This document shows, in pieces, positions 24,812-32,759 of a stretch of 40,961 nucleotides of DNA. A program made the translations under genes and the position numbers. Below the pieces are notes generated by a model. That model searched no databases. It saw only the letters and a program-made list of their open reading frames with translations, and was not told where the DNA came from. The stretch spans positions 1 through 40,961 of the forward strand of contig NZ_PVWJ01000038.1 in NCBI RefSeq assembly GCF_003003775.1, in the 5' to 3' direction. The first letter of the stretch is position 1, and every line of letters starts with the position of its first letter. This DNA comes from Merismopedia glauca CCAP 1448/3 (GTDB lineage Bacteria; Cyanobacteriota; Cyanobacteriia; Cyanobacteriales; CCAP-1448).

Positions 24812-25261
24812 TTATTTGTTCGGTTCAAATGTCTCCACAAACTGTACGATATTACCTTCATTGTCCCTGACAAAAAACTCTTTAAATCCAATATCTTCAA
24901 CTACAATTAAATCCCAGGCAATAGTAATCGGACGACTTTTAACTTTTGCGATTACTTCTTCAATATTGTCAACCTTAAAAGTAATTTGACTAACACCTTG
25001 AATCGTTGTATGTTGAGGTGGATTAGGGCGATCTATGGGATGCCATTTCTGGTCTTCAATTAATTCAATTCTGACAGTATTGACTTCTAGAAATACAATT
25101 CTAGTTCCATACTCAGGAAATTCTCTTCTTAAAACTTCCTCAAAACCCAAATTTTCTTGATACCATTTAGCCGTTTCTTCTAAATTAGATACAGCTAAAG
25201 AAATACCTAAGTTTTTAACAGTTGCTACCACACCCGTATTTTGTTCTGTCATCATGACCAT
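24812..25261 (-). CDS. VOC (glyoxalase/dioxygenase-fold) protein
   Basis: 149-residue vicinal-oxygen-chelate protein. The two beta-alpha-beta-beta-beta halves are seen in KNLGISLAVSNLEETAKWYQ with LGFEEVLRREFPEYG, and in HTTIQGVSQITFKVDNIEEV with GFKEFFVRDNEGNIVQFVE. The last Glu (QFVE) is the usual metal ligand. The first-half metal residue, often His, is not obvious (GISLAVSN), so activity may differ from glyoxalase I. Members act on methylglyoxal-glutathione, catechols or bind drugs. AGAGGAAAG lies upstream of ATG 25261. Cytosolic. Its place in the cluster fits handling of reactive carbonyls or aromatic intermediates (inference). Confidence 0.88.
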   Translation of the reverse strand: MVMMTEQNTGVVATVKNLGISLAVSNLEETAKWYQENLGFEEVLRREFPEYGTRIVFLEVNTVRIELIEDQKWHPIDRPNPPQHTTIQGVSQITFKVDNIEEVIAKVKSRPITIAWDLIVVEDIGFKEFFVRDNEGNIVQFVETFEPNK

Positions 25262-25306
25262 AGTTATCTTTCCTCTAATAGAATATTTTTTTTTGATTTC
25301 AATCGA

Positions 25307-26005
25307 TTAATTACGAAATTCTGGACCAATAATCCAATGTTCGTTAGCTAGAAAACTATGAGCATATTTCATCTCAATAAAATTCTCTAAATCTGCTGTA
25401 GATTCTTGATATTCTGGAGATAGCTTCATCTCTTCAATAGCTTGAACGCTGTCAAACCAAAGAATAGAAACGCAATCTAAGATAGCTTCTCCAATACTGT
25501 AGTAAGAATCTCTAACATGGCATTGCACATAGCGACGCAAACCAGGAAGTTTTAGATCTTTAGCAGCATGAATATCTAAACTATATTTGCGGAAATCTTC
25601 TAGAGACATACCCTCTTTCCGCTTCACCATTGCGAAGATTTTCACCATATTAGAATCTTTTTTTTGAGGCTCTCCTTCAAGTAAAATATGGGAATCGGTA
25701 TCTAGTACCACTGTCCGCCAAAAAGCTGCCCATTTAGGCTCATCTAGACGTGCGCCTTGCAAGAACTCTGGGGTTTGTAACGAGGCTAATTGTTCGGTTT
25801 CATTATTGAGCCAAATTTCAGCTACGCCACTAAATAAAGGATCGGCTGGTTCTGGTTCAACTGGAATTCTAGTATCAATTAAATAACCTTTGATTTGGGG
25901 AATTTTGCTAGCATAATTAACAGCGTGAACGTTAACCCAATAATCTTGAAAATCTTTTTCACTCATGCCTGGTTTAGGGTGAGCAAAGATCAATTGATGA
26001 ATCAT
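25307..26005 (-). CDS. Tandem EthD-domain protein
   Basis: 232 residues made of two similar EthD (ferredoxin-like dimeric alpha/beta barrel) halves. Half one begins MIHQLIFAHPKPGMSEKDFQ with a WVNVHAVNYASKIPQIKGY helix-turn. Half two begins MVKIFAMVKRKEGMSLEDFR with SLDIHAAKDLKLPGLRRYV. Single-domain EthD proteins usually dimerise; here the dimer is a single chain. The family is linked to ether degradation clusters and to polyketide cyclases/oxygenases, with loosely defined activity. Both halves keep the His of the motif (VHAV and IHAA). GAGG precedes the ATG with a 5-base gap. The SnoaL gene ends just 26 bases upstream, so co-transcription is likely. Confidence 0.88.
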   Translation of the reverse strand: MIHQLIFAHPKPGMSEKDFQDYWVNVHAVNYASKIPQIKGYLIDTRIPVEPEPADPLFSGVAEIWLNNETEQLASLQTPEFLQGARLDEPKWAAFWRTVVLDTDSHILLEGEPQKKDSNMVKIFAMVKRKEGMSLEDFRKYSLDIHAAKDLKLPGLRRYVQCHVRDSYYSIGEAILDCVSILWFDSVQAIEEMKLSPEYQESTADLENFIEMKYAHSFLANEHWIIGPEFRN

Positions 26006-26031
26006 ACAAACCTCAAAAAATAAATGAATAA

Positions 26032-26613
26032 TTAACCGGCTGGACTGTTAGGATCTAGGATTAAAGTTCGGCTTTTAAACTTCCAGCGATCACGTATTTT
26101 TACCAATCTATCTTGATAAATTCCACTGCGAATAATCGTGGCGGGATTATTTTTGATATTCATGGCGATGATGTAGCACCCAGATTTAGCACCAGCAACA
26201 TCAGGTTCAATTACTAAGTCATTAATCCAATGACGAGTGGTTTGGATATCAGGAAATGTTTTATAGGTACGAATCAGGTCGTCAAATCCCGTAGCTTTGA
26301 GTAATACTTCTCCATTAGTTTGGACGATAGAAAATGTGCCATCAGGAGTGAATGTATTTGCCCAATTAGTTGCAGGATCGCCAACAATCAACTTATCGAG
26401 TCCATCTAGAACATAGAAATAACGGGTGCTGAGATCTTGAATGGCTAAGATATCTACGGTAGATAAAATCTGAGACTTCTTAGTCGTTCGAGCTAAAATT
26501 GGTGATGAATAAACACTGCTTAATAGCAATGTTGAAAATCCTGCACCACCCAGCCACAAAATTCTACGTCGCGTCAATTTTTTCTGCTCAAAACCAGCAA
26601 TGAAACCTTTCAT
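26032..26613 (-). CDS. Tat-exported SnoaL-like protein
   Basis: 193 residues. The N-terminus has a twin-arginine-like signal: KKLTRRRILWLGGAGFSTLL, likely cleaved after ILA (residue ~40). The rest is a SnoaL-like (NTF2-fold) domain: DILAIQDLSTRYFYVLDGLD, NWANTFTPDGTFSI, TTRHWINDLVIEP and a final RDRWKFKSRTLILDP. SnoaL domains cyclise or hydrate aromatic and terpene intermediates. Export by Tat would place it in the periplasm or thylakoid lumen, apart from the cluster's cytosolic members (inference). The ATG follows GGGAGGAGGT almost directly. A palindromic repeat (family C) occupies the 38-base gap to the ThDP-enzyme gene. Confidence 0.88.
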   Translation of the reverse strand: MKGFIAGFEQKKLTRRRILWLGGAGFSTLLLSSVYSSPILARTTKKSQILSTVDILAIQDLSTRYFYVLDGLDKLIVGDPATNWANTFTPDGTFSIVQTNGEVLLKATGFDDLIRTYKTFPDIQTTRHWINDLVIEPDVAGAKSGCYIIAMNIKNNPATIIRSGIYQDRLVKIRDRWKFKSRTLILDPNSPAG

Positions 26614-26623
26614 ACCTCCTCCC

Positions 26624-26648
26624 AGAGACGTAGCACTGCTACGTCTCT
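26624..26648. repeat. 25-bp perfect palindrome, family C (AGAGACGTAGCA)
   Basis: AGAGACGTAGCA and TGCTACGTCTCT flank one central C, in the 38-base gap between the SnoaL and ThDP genes. Related to 15946-15974 and 31329-31357 but without their TGACTTC flanks. Confidence 0.9.
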
Positions 26649-26651
26649 ACG

Positions 26652-28358
26652 TTATTGTCCGCACCTGATGCCTATCATTTCTGGGTGAACATTACCCTCT
26701 AAAACCAGGTCAATTAGGAATGGTCCATTGTGAGATAATGCTAGAGCGATCGCACCAGCAATTTCTTCTGGTTTCTCTACCCGCACGGCTTCTATCCCCA
26801 ACGCACGAGCCATTTCGTCAAACCGAATCGCAGGGTGCGATAAGTCAAAACTCAAGGGGAAGTCGTGAGTCGGGATATTCTGCTCGTTCCAGTAGGCTTG
26901 AATATTAAGCTGTAAGATGCGGTAAGAGCGGTTGTTGCAAACCACAAATTTGGCATTAATATTGTGACGAGCCGCAGACCAAAGGGCTTGGATGGTATAC
27001 ATAGCGCCACCATCCCCTGTAAAGCCGATTACAGGCTTTTCTGGATGAGCTAGCTTCGCCCCAATAGCCCCTGGTATTCCTACGCCCAAAGAGCCGCCAC
27101 GGGTCAAAAAGTAGTGTCCTGGCTCGGTTGTAGGTCGATATCTGGTAACGGCTGGGGAATTGGTCAGAGCTTCGTCAAAAATGATGGCATCTGGGGGTAA
27201 TTGAGTGGCTAGTTCCGCCATGAATTGAGATAAGTGCAGAGGAGTAGAGTTTTGGAAAGAGCGATCGCGCTCTAACTCTTCCTCTCTCTTTGCCACTTTG
27301 GCTGAGGCTATTTTCTGAGTCCTAGCTTCAGCCTTTGCCTTTTGCTCATCTGTCATCAACCCTTCTAACAGAGTTGCCAACTTAGCCAACGTCAGCTTCG
27401 GATCGCTAACTAAACCTAAATCTACAGGGTGATTTTTGGCAATTTCATAAGCATTCAAGTCAATATGAATTACCTTCGCTCCAGGAGCAAATATATTCCC
27501 CAAGGTGGGAAAAACTTCTGGTAACAAGTAGGTTCCACAGACTAAGTTGACATCTGCTTGAGAAGTAATCGGCAAACTTTGAGAGCCAAACATATGCCCA
27601 GTCGCTCCTTGGTAGAGAGGATGAGCTTGGCTCATATTCAACTCTCCAGCATCCGACTCCCATACCTGAGCGCCCAAAAGCTCGGCAACATGAGTTAATT
27701 CTGCCTGTGCGCCGGAAAAAGCGACCCCATCTCCCACAAAAATGATAGGGTTTTCCGCCGCAGCTAACATCATCGCTGCTGCTTTCAGAGATTCGTCATC
27801 TGGTATAACCCTGGTAGAAGGAAAGGAAGTTGGAAACACCTCTTCGACTACAGGAGCATCTAAAATATCTTGCGGTAAACACACGTATACAGGTCCCATT
27901 GGCGGAGTCGCCGCAATCTTAATCGCCCGTCGCAATACCCGCAGCAAGGAAGATGGTTCTACCACCATCGTCGCCCATTTAGTGACTGGTTCGGCTAAAG
28001 CCACCAAATCCCCCGCCATTTGCGCGTCCATCGCCTGATACTTAATTCCTGCATCTCCACCAATCACTACTAGAGGAGAGTGACCCCGTTTCGCCTGATA
28101 AAGCGCCCCGATCGCATTGCCCAATCCAGGAGTACTATGGATTTGTACTACCGTTGGCTTTTGGGTGGCTCGTGCATAGCCATCAGCAGCCATCACAGCT
28201 ACGGTTTCTTGCAAAGTCAGGATATATTTCAGTTCTGGATATTCTGATAAAGCATCCAAAAAACCTTGCTCAACTGTTCCAGGATTGCCAAATATGTAAT
28301 GAATGCCATCTGCTAAAAATTGCTCTAGGATGGCAAAACGCCCAGTTTTTTTGCTCAT
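26652..28358 (-). CDS. ThDP-dependent enzyme, benzoylformate-decarboxylase-like
   Basis: 568 residues from ATG 28358; a GTG nine bases earlier (28367) is an alternative. The pyrimidine-binding domain has the ThDP glutamate in ILTLQETVAVMAADGYARAT, preceded by FGNPGTVEQGF. The segment QIHSTPGLGNAIGALY matches the HS motif of benzoylformate decarboxylase, whose His is catalytic. The C-terminal domain has GFTGDGGAMYTIQALW and VVCNN, the Mg-ThDP signature. The family also includes acetolactate synthase and oxalyl-CoA decarboxylase. The FGNPG and HS features favour a 2-oxo-acid decarboxylase or carboligase on an aromatic or short substrate. Cytosolic. First or second gene of the minus-strand cluster. 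Confidence 0.9.
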   Translation of the reverse strand: MSKKTGRFAILEQFLADGIHYIFGNPGTVEQGFLDALSEYPELKYILTLQETVAVMAADGYARATQKPTVVQIHSTPGLGNAIGALYQAKRGHSPLVVIGGDAGIKYQAMDAQMAGDLVALAEPVTKWATMVVEPSSLLRVLRRAIKIAATPPMGPVYVCLPQDILDAPVVEEVFPTSFPSTRVIPDDESLKAAAMMLAAAENPIIFVGDGVAFSGAQAELTHVAELLGAQVWESDAGELNMSQAHPLYQGATGHMFGSQSLPITSQADVNLVCGTYLLPEVFPTLGNIFAPGAKVIHIDLNAYEIAKNHPVDLGLVSDPKLTLAKLATLLEGLMTDEQKAKAEARTQKIASAKVAKREEELERDRSFQNSTPLHLSQFMAELATQLPPDAIIFDEALTNSPAVTRYRPTTEPGHYFLTRGGSLGVGIPGAIGAKLAHPEKPVIGFTGDGGAMYTIQALWSAARHNINAKFVVCNNRSYRILQLNIQAYWNEQNIPTHDFPLSFDLSHPAIRFDEMARALGIEAVRVEKPEEIAGAIALALSHNGPFLIDLVLEGNVHPEMIGIRCGQ

Positions 28359-28552
28359 TAATTTCACTTGCTATAGAGTCGCCAAAGGGAGTTTTTTAGC
28401 TCAAACTCTTGTAGAGCAAACATTTTGCCTGACTCTAGAGTTTGTAAACCTCTTGCAAAAGTATTTTTAGGAATCGATACGAACACAAAGGCTTTCAGGA
28501 GAAGATCTTCCCCTTGTTCCCTCTTCCTTCCTCCTTCTTTCTTCACTAAAAA

Positions 28553-29416
28553 CTACCAACCGTAGCGAGTTAACCCTTTTTCCAACACTTCCACTAAAAC
28601 CCGTCCACATTCAACAGAAGAAGCGGTGGAACGACTAGTAATAAAGGGATAATCGACGATTACTGAAGTTTCATGCCCAACTCTACCGATATAAGCGCCA
28701 TCAGGCCCAACTGCATCCCGCAAAATATACTCTAGAGGATAGAAAGGAGCGCCAAAATTGATATATCCATCGCCAAAACCTTTCTTAGAGCCATCTATAG
28801 CATGATGACCTTCAAATCCTGTCCCATCGAGATAATCGTAGTCAATTGGATGTCCGGTGACTTTTTTACCCCAAATTAAGCTCTTTTTATCTCTAAAGTC
28901 GCGAGCAAACGCCAAACAGCTAACCCCATAACATTCAGCCGCAATGGGTTTGTTGAGTTTGACAAAGCCCATCACTAGCTCGTGTATTCTGTGATTATTG
29001 GCTAAATCTACTAATGCCCCACTACCACCGACAATAACTAGAGCATCATAGGCAACTAGTTCCTCAGCTACAATTTTGTCAATTTTTTTGTAGTAGGCTT
29101 CCATATCTCTGAGATAGGTTGGCGAACTAGGGTAAGCTCGCTGAGGAAACCAATCTGCCAAGCTTTTAGGACTATCTAATCTGTTTGAATCATCTATTTG
29201 ACGGGTTTTTTGCCCCATTTCTTCAGAAGTTACCGATCGCCCTAATGGTGGATCTAAGTAACCAGGCGTACAACTTACTGATAATGGAGTAGGTCTTTTC
29301 CCATTTGGAGTTAAGAAAGCAATCTCATATCCAGCCGCATCGCAGGCTTCCAAAGGGCCTATTAACTCTTCACCCCAGTAACCCCATTCTGACAAGACAA
29401 ATAAAACTTTTTTCAT
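28553..29416 (-). CDS. DJ-1/PfpI (class I glutamine amidotransferase-like) protein
   Basis: 287 residues with KKVLFVLSEWGYWGEELIGP, the acid E16 region, DALVIVGGSGALVD and the nucleophile elbow PIAAECYGVSCLAF with Cys162 (E-C-Y-G). Compared with small DJ-1 proteins it has extra loops (about residues 50-115 and after 180), as in the larger Hsp31/glyoxalase-III-like group. The Cys-based hydratase or deglycase activity of that group is plausible but not shown. It is the most upstream gene of the minus-strand cluster; 194 bases separate it from the ThDP gene. With the copy at 20.8-21.5 kb the cluster has two DJ-1 members. Confidence 0.88.
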   Translation of the reverse strand: MKKVLFVLSEWGYWGEELIGPLEACDAAGYEIAFLTPNGKRPTPLSVSCTPGYLDPPLGRSVTSEEMGQKTRQIDDSNRLDSPKSLADWFPQRAYPSSPTYLRDMEAYYKKIDKIVAEELVAYDALVIVGGSGALVDLANNHRIHELVMGFVKLNKPIAAECYGVSCLAFARDFRDKKSLIWGKKVTGHPIDYDYLDGTGFEGHHAIDGSKKGFGDGYINFGAPFYPLEYILRDAVGPDGAYIGRVGHETSVIVDYPFITSRSTASSVECGRVLVEVLEKGLTRYGW

Positions 29417-29827
29417 TATCGGATCGATTCCTGAATGTTGAATAACAGTTCACGCCAAAAATACTATTCCCACATTAATTAAGGAATTAACATTTAATAA
29501 AGCAAATTTGCCAGATAAGGCGGAAATTACTGAGTAATGTCGTTATATTTACTTATAAATACCGTATATTTACTGTTACCAGTTGTGTATTTGGTGCTAT
29601 ATCAAAACCGAATTTTTACTTACCGATACCTAAGAGCAGAATCTCCAGGAATATTGTTATGTCAAAATCCTAGCTATTAGAGATGTCTTAGAGTGAGGTT
29701 TGGGAAAAGCGATCGCCAAACCGAAAAAAAAGCACAACCAATCGACTTTTCTCCCCCCTATCTACCTTAAAAAGCGGGCAAAATTGGGAGATGGGGGGAA
29801 GAAAAGGGCTTGCAACCCAGACGGCTA
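29417..29827. other. Gap between murF and the cluster, no gene seen
   Basis: 411 bases without a convincing gene. It holds the putative promoter area of the DJ-1 gene (29417-29560, AT-rich), one HIP1 octamer near 29710, and a GC-rich imperfect hairpin at about 29750-29800 (CCCCCC paired with GGGGGG), downstream of murF, with no T-run. A small exported or regulatory ORF cannot be excluded. Confidence 0.5.
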
Positions 29828-31159
29828 CTATTGCCTTAATGCTTGAACAATTCGGTCTAATCCTACGGAATGAGAAGCTTTGAATAAAATGCGATCGCCA
29901 CTTTGCATTAAGTTTCTCAGTCTTGCAGTCAGCAGATCGTGACTGGGGAAACACTCTACCATCATACCTGTGGCTGCTGTGGCTATAGCTTGAGCTTCGG
30001 CATCATCAACCAAAACTAGCAATTTATCGATAGGTAACTGGGCGGCTTTAGCTCCCACTCGTTGATGCAGAGTTTCAGAATGGGTTCCTAGTTCTTTCAT
30101 AGTTCCCAAAACGGCAATTCTTCTAGTACCTGGGGTTTCGGCTAAAAGTTCTAAAGCCGCTAGCATGGATTCTAAACCCGCGTTGTAGGTTTCATCTAGC
30201 AAAGAAATATCATTGGGTAGATCGTACCGTTGCGATCGCCCAGAGGGCATATTAATCTCGACTCCAGATTGTAAACTAGTCCAATCGATGTTTAGGACTT
30301 GAGCGACGGCTAAAGCTGCTAAATAATTTAGGGCGTTATGTTTACCAGCTAAGGGTAGATTAAAGGTCAAATCTCCGACTTTTAAGGTATCAGAGGCGAT
30401 TAATTCGCCATTAATGTCTCCTCCCGTCAACCCATAAGTAATGGTTTTCCCTTGCCAAACCGTAGCTGCTGTCTGCATCAATCTGGCATCATCGTTATTT
30501 AGGATAGCGACGCTATCTGAGGGCATTTCGGCGAGTAACTCGCACTTAGCCTCAGAGATCGCTTGTTCTGAGCCTAAAAGTCCAATGTGAGCCGTCCCCA
30601 CGTTAGTAATTATCCCAATAGTCGGAACCGCAATTTGAGCTAATTCCGCAATTTGTCCCCTCCCCCGCATCGCCATTTCAATCACGGCAAATTTATCGTC
30701 TGAACTCAGTTCTAATAAGGTTTTGGGAACGCCAATTTCGTTATTATAGTTAGCTTGAGTTTTCAGAACTTTTCCTTGAGTAGCTAGTACAGAAGCGATT
30801 AACTCCTTAGTCGTGGTTTTACCCACAGAACCCGTGATAGCTATGACTGGAATTTTAAATTGCTCCCGCCACCATCTGCCCAAAGTTTGGTAAGCAACTA
30901 AGGTATCTTGAACTAGTAAGTGGGGTATATTGTCTGAAGGAGAGGTAGAGCAAACACAGGCGATCGCCCCATCTGCAATAGCTCCTACCGCAAAATTATG
31001 TCCATCAAAGTTTTCTCCTTGTAAAGCTACAAATAAATTCCCAGGGTGAATATTTCGACTATCGGTAGTCACACCGTTAATTAACTCTTGAAAATTACAG
31101 TTAACCGCCGTCGCTGAGAGGACTTGAGCTATTTGAGCTAGAGAAACTTGCTGTAGCAT
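29828..31159 (-). CDS. murF: UDP-N-acetylmuramoyl-tripeptide:D-Ala-D-Ala ligase
   Basis: 443-residue Mur ligase that adds the D-Ala-D-Ala dipeptide to the peptidoglycan precursor in the cytosol. It has an N-terminal UDP-binding domain (GVTTDSRNIHPGNLFVALQG), the ATP loop VIAITGSVGKTTTKELIAS (about 108-118), the carbamylated-region block ANYNNEIGVPKTLLEL, VNKG-like TNVGTAHIGLLGS and the C-terminal DETYNAGLESMLAALE and GSMKELG-like GTMKELGTHS. Length and order are typical of MurF. It stands alone, with no other mur or ddl gene beside it, as is common in cyanobacteria. Confidence 0.97.
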   Translation of the reverse strand: MLQQVSLAQIAQVLSATAVNCNFQELINGVTTDSRNIHPGNLFVALQGENFDGHNFAVGAIADGAIACVCSTSPSDNIPHLLVQDTLVAYQTLGRWWREQFKIPVIAITGSVGKTTTKELIASVLATQGKVLKTQANYNNEIGVPKTLLELSSDDKFAVIEMAMRGRGQIAELAQIAVPTIGIITNVGTAHIGLLGSEQAISEAKCELLAEMPSDSVAILNNDDARLMQTAATVWQGKTITYGLTGGDINGELIASDTLKVGDLTFNLPLAGKHNALNYLAALAVAQVLNIDWTSLQSGVEINMPSGRSQRYDLPNDISLLDETYNAGLESMLAALELLAETPGTRRIAVLGTMKELGTHSETLHQRVGAKAAQLPIDKLLVLVDDAEAQAIATAATGMMVECFPSHDLLTARLRNLMQSGDRILFKASHSVGLDRIVQALRQ

Positions 31160-31328
31160 GGCAATAATTTTTTTGGTAATTAGTTTGACTGGACTATTTA
31201 CTGGGAACTATAGAAGTTGACCTAGTTATTAACACTCAAAAATCAAAAGTCGAGAGTATTGCAGTTGTCATCTTGGTTGAGGACATTCTCAAAAAACCGG
31301 ATTTGATCGCATTTTACTTCTGACTTCT

Positions 31329-31357
31329 GTACAGACGTAGCACTGCTACATCTCTAC
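31329..31357. repeat. 29-bp palindromic repeat, family C, in a ~60-bp unit
   Basis: Near-identical to 15946-15974, with one base changed in the right arm. Both copies are preceded by ACTTCTGACTTCTGTAC and followed by GAATGACTTCTGACTT, so the repeated unit is about 60 bases (31316-31378). It ends only 13 bases before the start of the next gene. Confidence 0.85.
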
Positions 31358-31391
31358 GAATGACTTCTGACTTCTGTCATAGCTGGGTATT

Positions 31392-32741
31392 TTGAGCTTA
31401 CCAACGGTGGAACACAACTTGTACAACCAGCAGCCTGTAAGTTTAACTCAAGTGAGTACCTCAATCGCTAACTACCAACACGACTTTCAAACACCTGAGC
31501 AACAAGTTTACGATCACTTGCTCTTTTGCGTGCATTCAGAATCACCCCAGCAATTGATGGAAAGGTTTCGACTGCTGTTTTTGAGCAACGCAGCTTATCC
31601 TCACGAGCAAGTTAATGCTGCTTTGGAAAAAATTATCTTTTCTAGACAAGCTGAAGCGGAATTTCCGTTGTTTTTGAACCGTTGTTGCTACATTTTGGTT
31701 AATTACTGGCAAATGAAGCCGGAAACTCAAGCTGCGGTGCCATACTTAGTCAAAACTCTAGAAAATACTCCCACAACCAATAATGTTTATGCTCGGAAAC
31801 ATAAACGTTTGTTGCAACTAGTAAAATTATTTATCCTAACTCCGCAATTTAACAAATTACAATGTTTAGCAGAATTAATCACTACGCCGCCAGAACGCCA
31901 GCAACAACCAGTTTCCCAGGAGCCTCTTAAACGTTTTATTCGTCGCTATCCTTATCTTTATCAATATTATTTATTAGCAGATGATAGTAGCTACGAACAA
32001 CAACAAGCGGTACGCAAAATGCAAGCGCGCACTCAAGAAAAGTTTGAGATTCAACTATCTCAATATGTAACTTATCAAATGCGTTTAGGACAGTTAACTC
32101 GTCAGGGAGTTTCGGCTTCTCAAGCTCAACGTTTGATTCATCCTGTCAACAACCCAACCCTTTTAAGTGAAAAGGAATTGGGAAAAGCGATCGCTCATTT
32201 TACTGGCAAAATAGATGGGGTCTATACTTATCAAGAAGTTGCCCATAGATTTCAAGCTTATAGCGCCCATCTTCCGGCTTACAAAAACTTTAAAGATAGT
32301 CTTTATCAATACTTAATTTCTACTATTAATACTAGCTATGGTGAGCGGCATTTTAACCAACGTTTATATCAACATTTGCAAAATATTTTACCTGACTGCG
32401 ATCGCAATAAAGTAGATGAGTTCATTCTCGTCAGAACTTGCAATCAGCTACTTAACTTTCTCATAGTTGATAGTCCTCAAAATTTAAATCACTTTGTCTT
32501 CATCGATTTAATTAGTAATCTTGGTTCCCCCAAAACGATTGGGTTAATCCTCAAAATTTTGTTACTTTGTCGCAAAGTGAAGCCACAACTTGAAAAAAGA
32601 TTGACAATCCTTTTTAATCATTATGAATCTTCTAGTACTGAAGGTTTACCCTGGTTAATTACTTCTTTAGAAAACCTGAATGTCGCTTATAGTCTCCATT
32701 TTGGCAAAACCGATGTTTCTTGTCTTAAACAGTTGAAGTGA
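31392..32741 (+). CDS. Unrecognised 449-residue protein
   Basis: I do not recognise a family. The product is mostly alpha-helical, polar, without signal peptide or membrane segment. Noteworthy segments: VYDHLLFCVHSESPQQLMER, IIFSRQAEAEFPLFLNRCCY, LKRFIRRYPYLYQYYLLADD and VDEFILVRTCNQLLNFLIVD. The spacing suggests helical (ARM/HEAT- or TPR-like) repeats, unproven. Cyanobacteria keep many such conserved helical proteins; a role in a complex is plausible. The start at 31392 is TTG. A GTG at 31407 is a similarly weak alternative. It follows a family C repeat and is convergent with the kinase gene. Confidence 0.65.
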   Translation: MSLPTVEHNLYNQQPVSLTQVSTSIANYQHDFQTPEQQVYDHLLFCVHSESPQQLMERFRLLFLSNAAYPHEQVNAALEKIIFSRQAEAEFPLFLNRCCYILVNYWQMKPETQAAVPYLVKTLENTPTTNNVYARKHKRLLQLVKLFILTPQFNKLQCLAELITTPPERQQQPVSQEPLKRFIRRYPYLYQYYLLADDSSYEQQQAVRKMQARTQEKFEIQLSQYVTYQMRLGQLTRQGVSASQAQRLIHPVNNPTLLSEKELGKAIAHFTGKIDGVYTYQEVAHRFQAYSAHLPAYKNFKDSLYQYLISTINTSYGERHFNQRLYQHLQNILPDCDRNKVDEFILVRTCNQLLNFLIVDSPQNLNHFVFIDLISNLGSPKTIGLILKILLLCRKVKPQLEKRLTILFNHYESSSTEGLPWLITSLENLNVAYSLHFGKTDVSCLKQLK

Positions 32742-32759
32742 ATATGAATCGCTCCAAAG

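Noticed and set aside
28364-28546. 60-codon open frame between the ThDP and DJ-1 genes
   Set aside because: It overlaps the start of the ThDP gene, includes a Cys/Thr-poor, repeat-like start and has no conserved feature.
16056-29416. A scytonemin cluster
   Set aside because: A ThDP enzyme alone is shared with scytonemin genes, but no ScyB-type dehydrogenase, ScyC cyclase, tyrosinase or aromatic amino acid gene is present.
29750-29800. GC-rich hairpin as terminator of murF
   Set aside because: Stem of about ten pairs with a bulge and a ~26-base loop, and no T-run follows on the minus strand.
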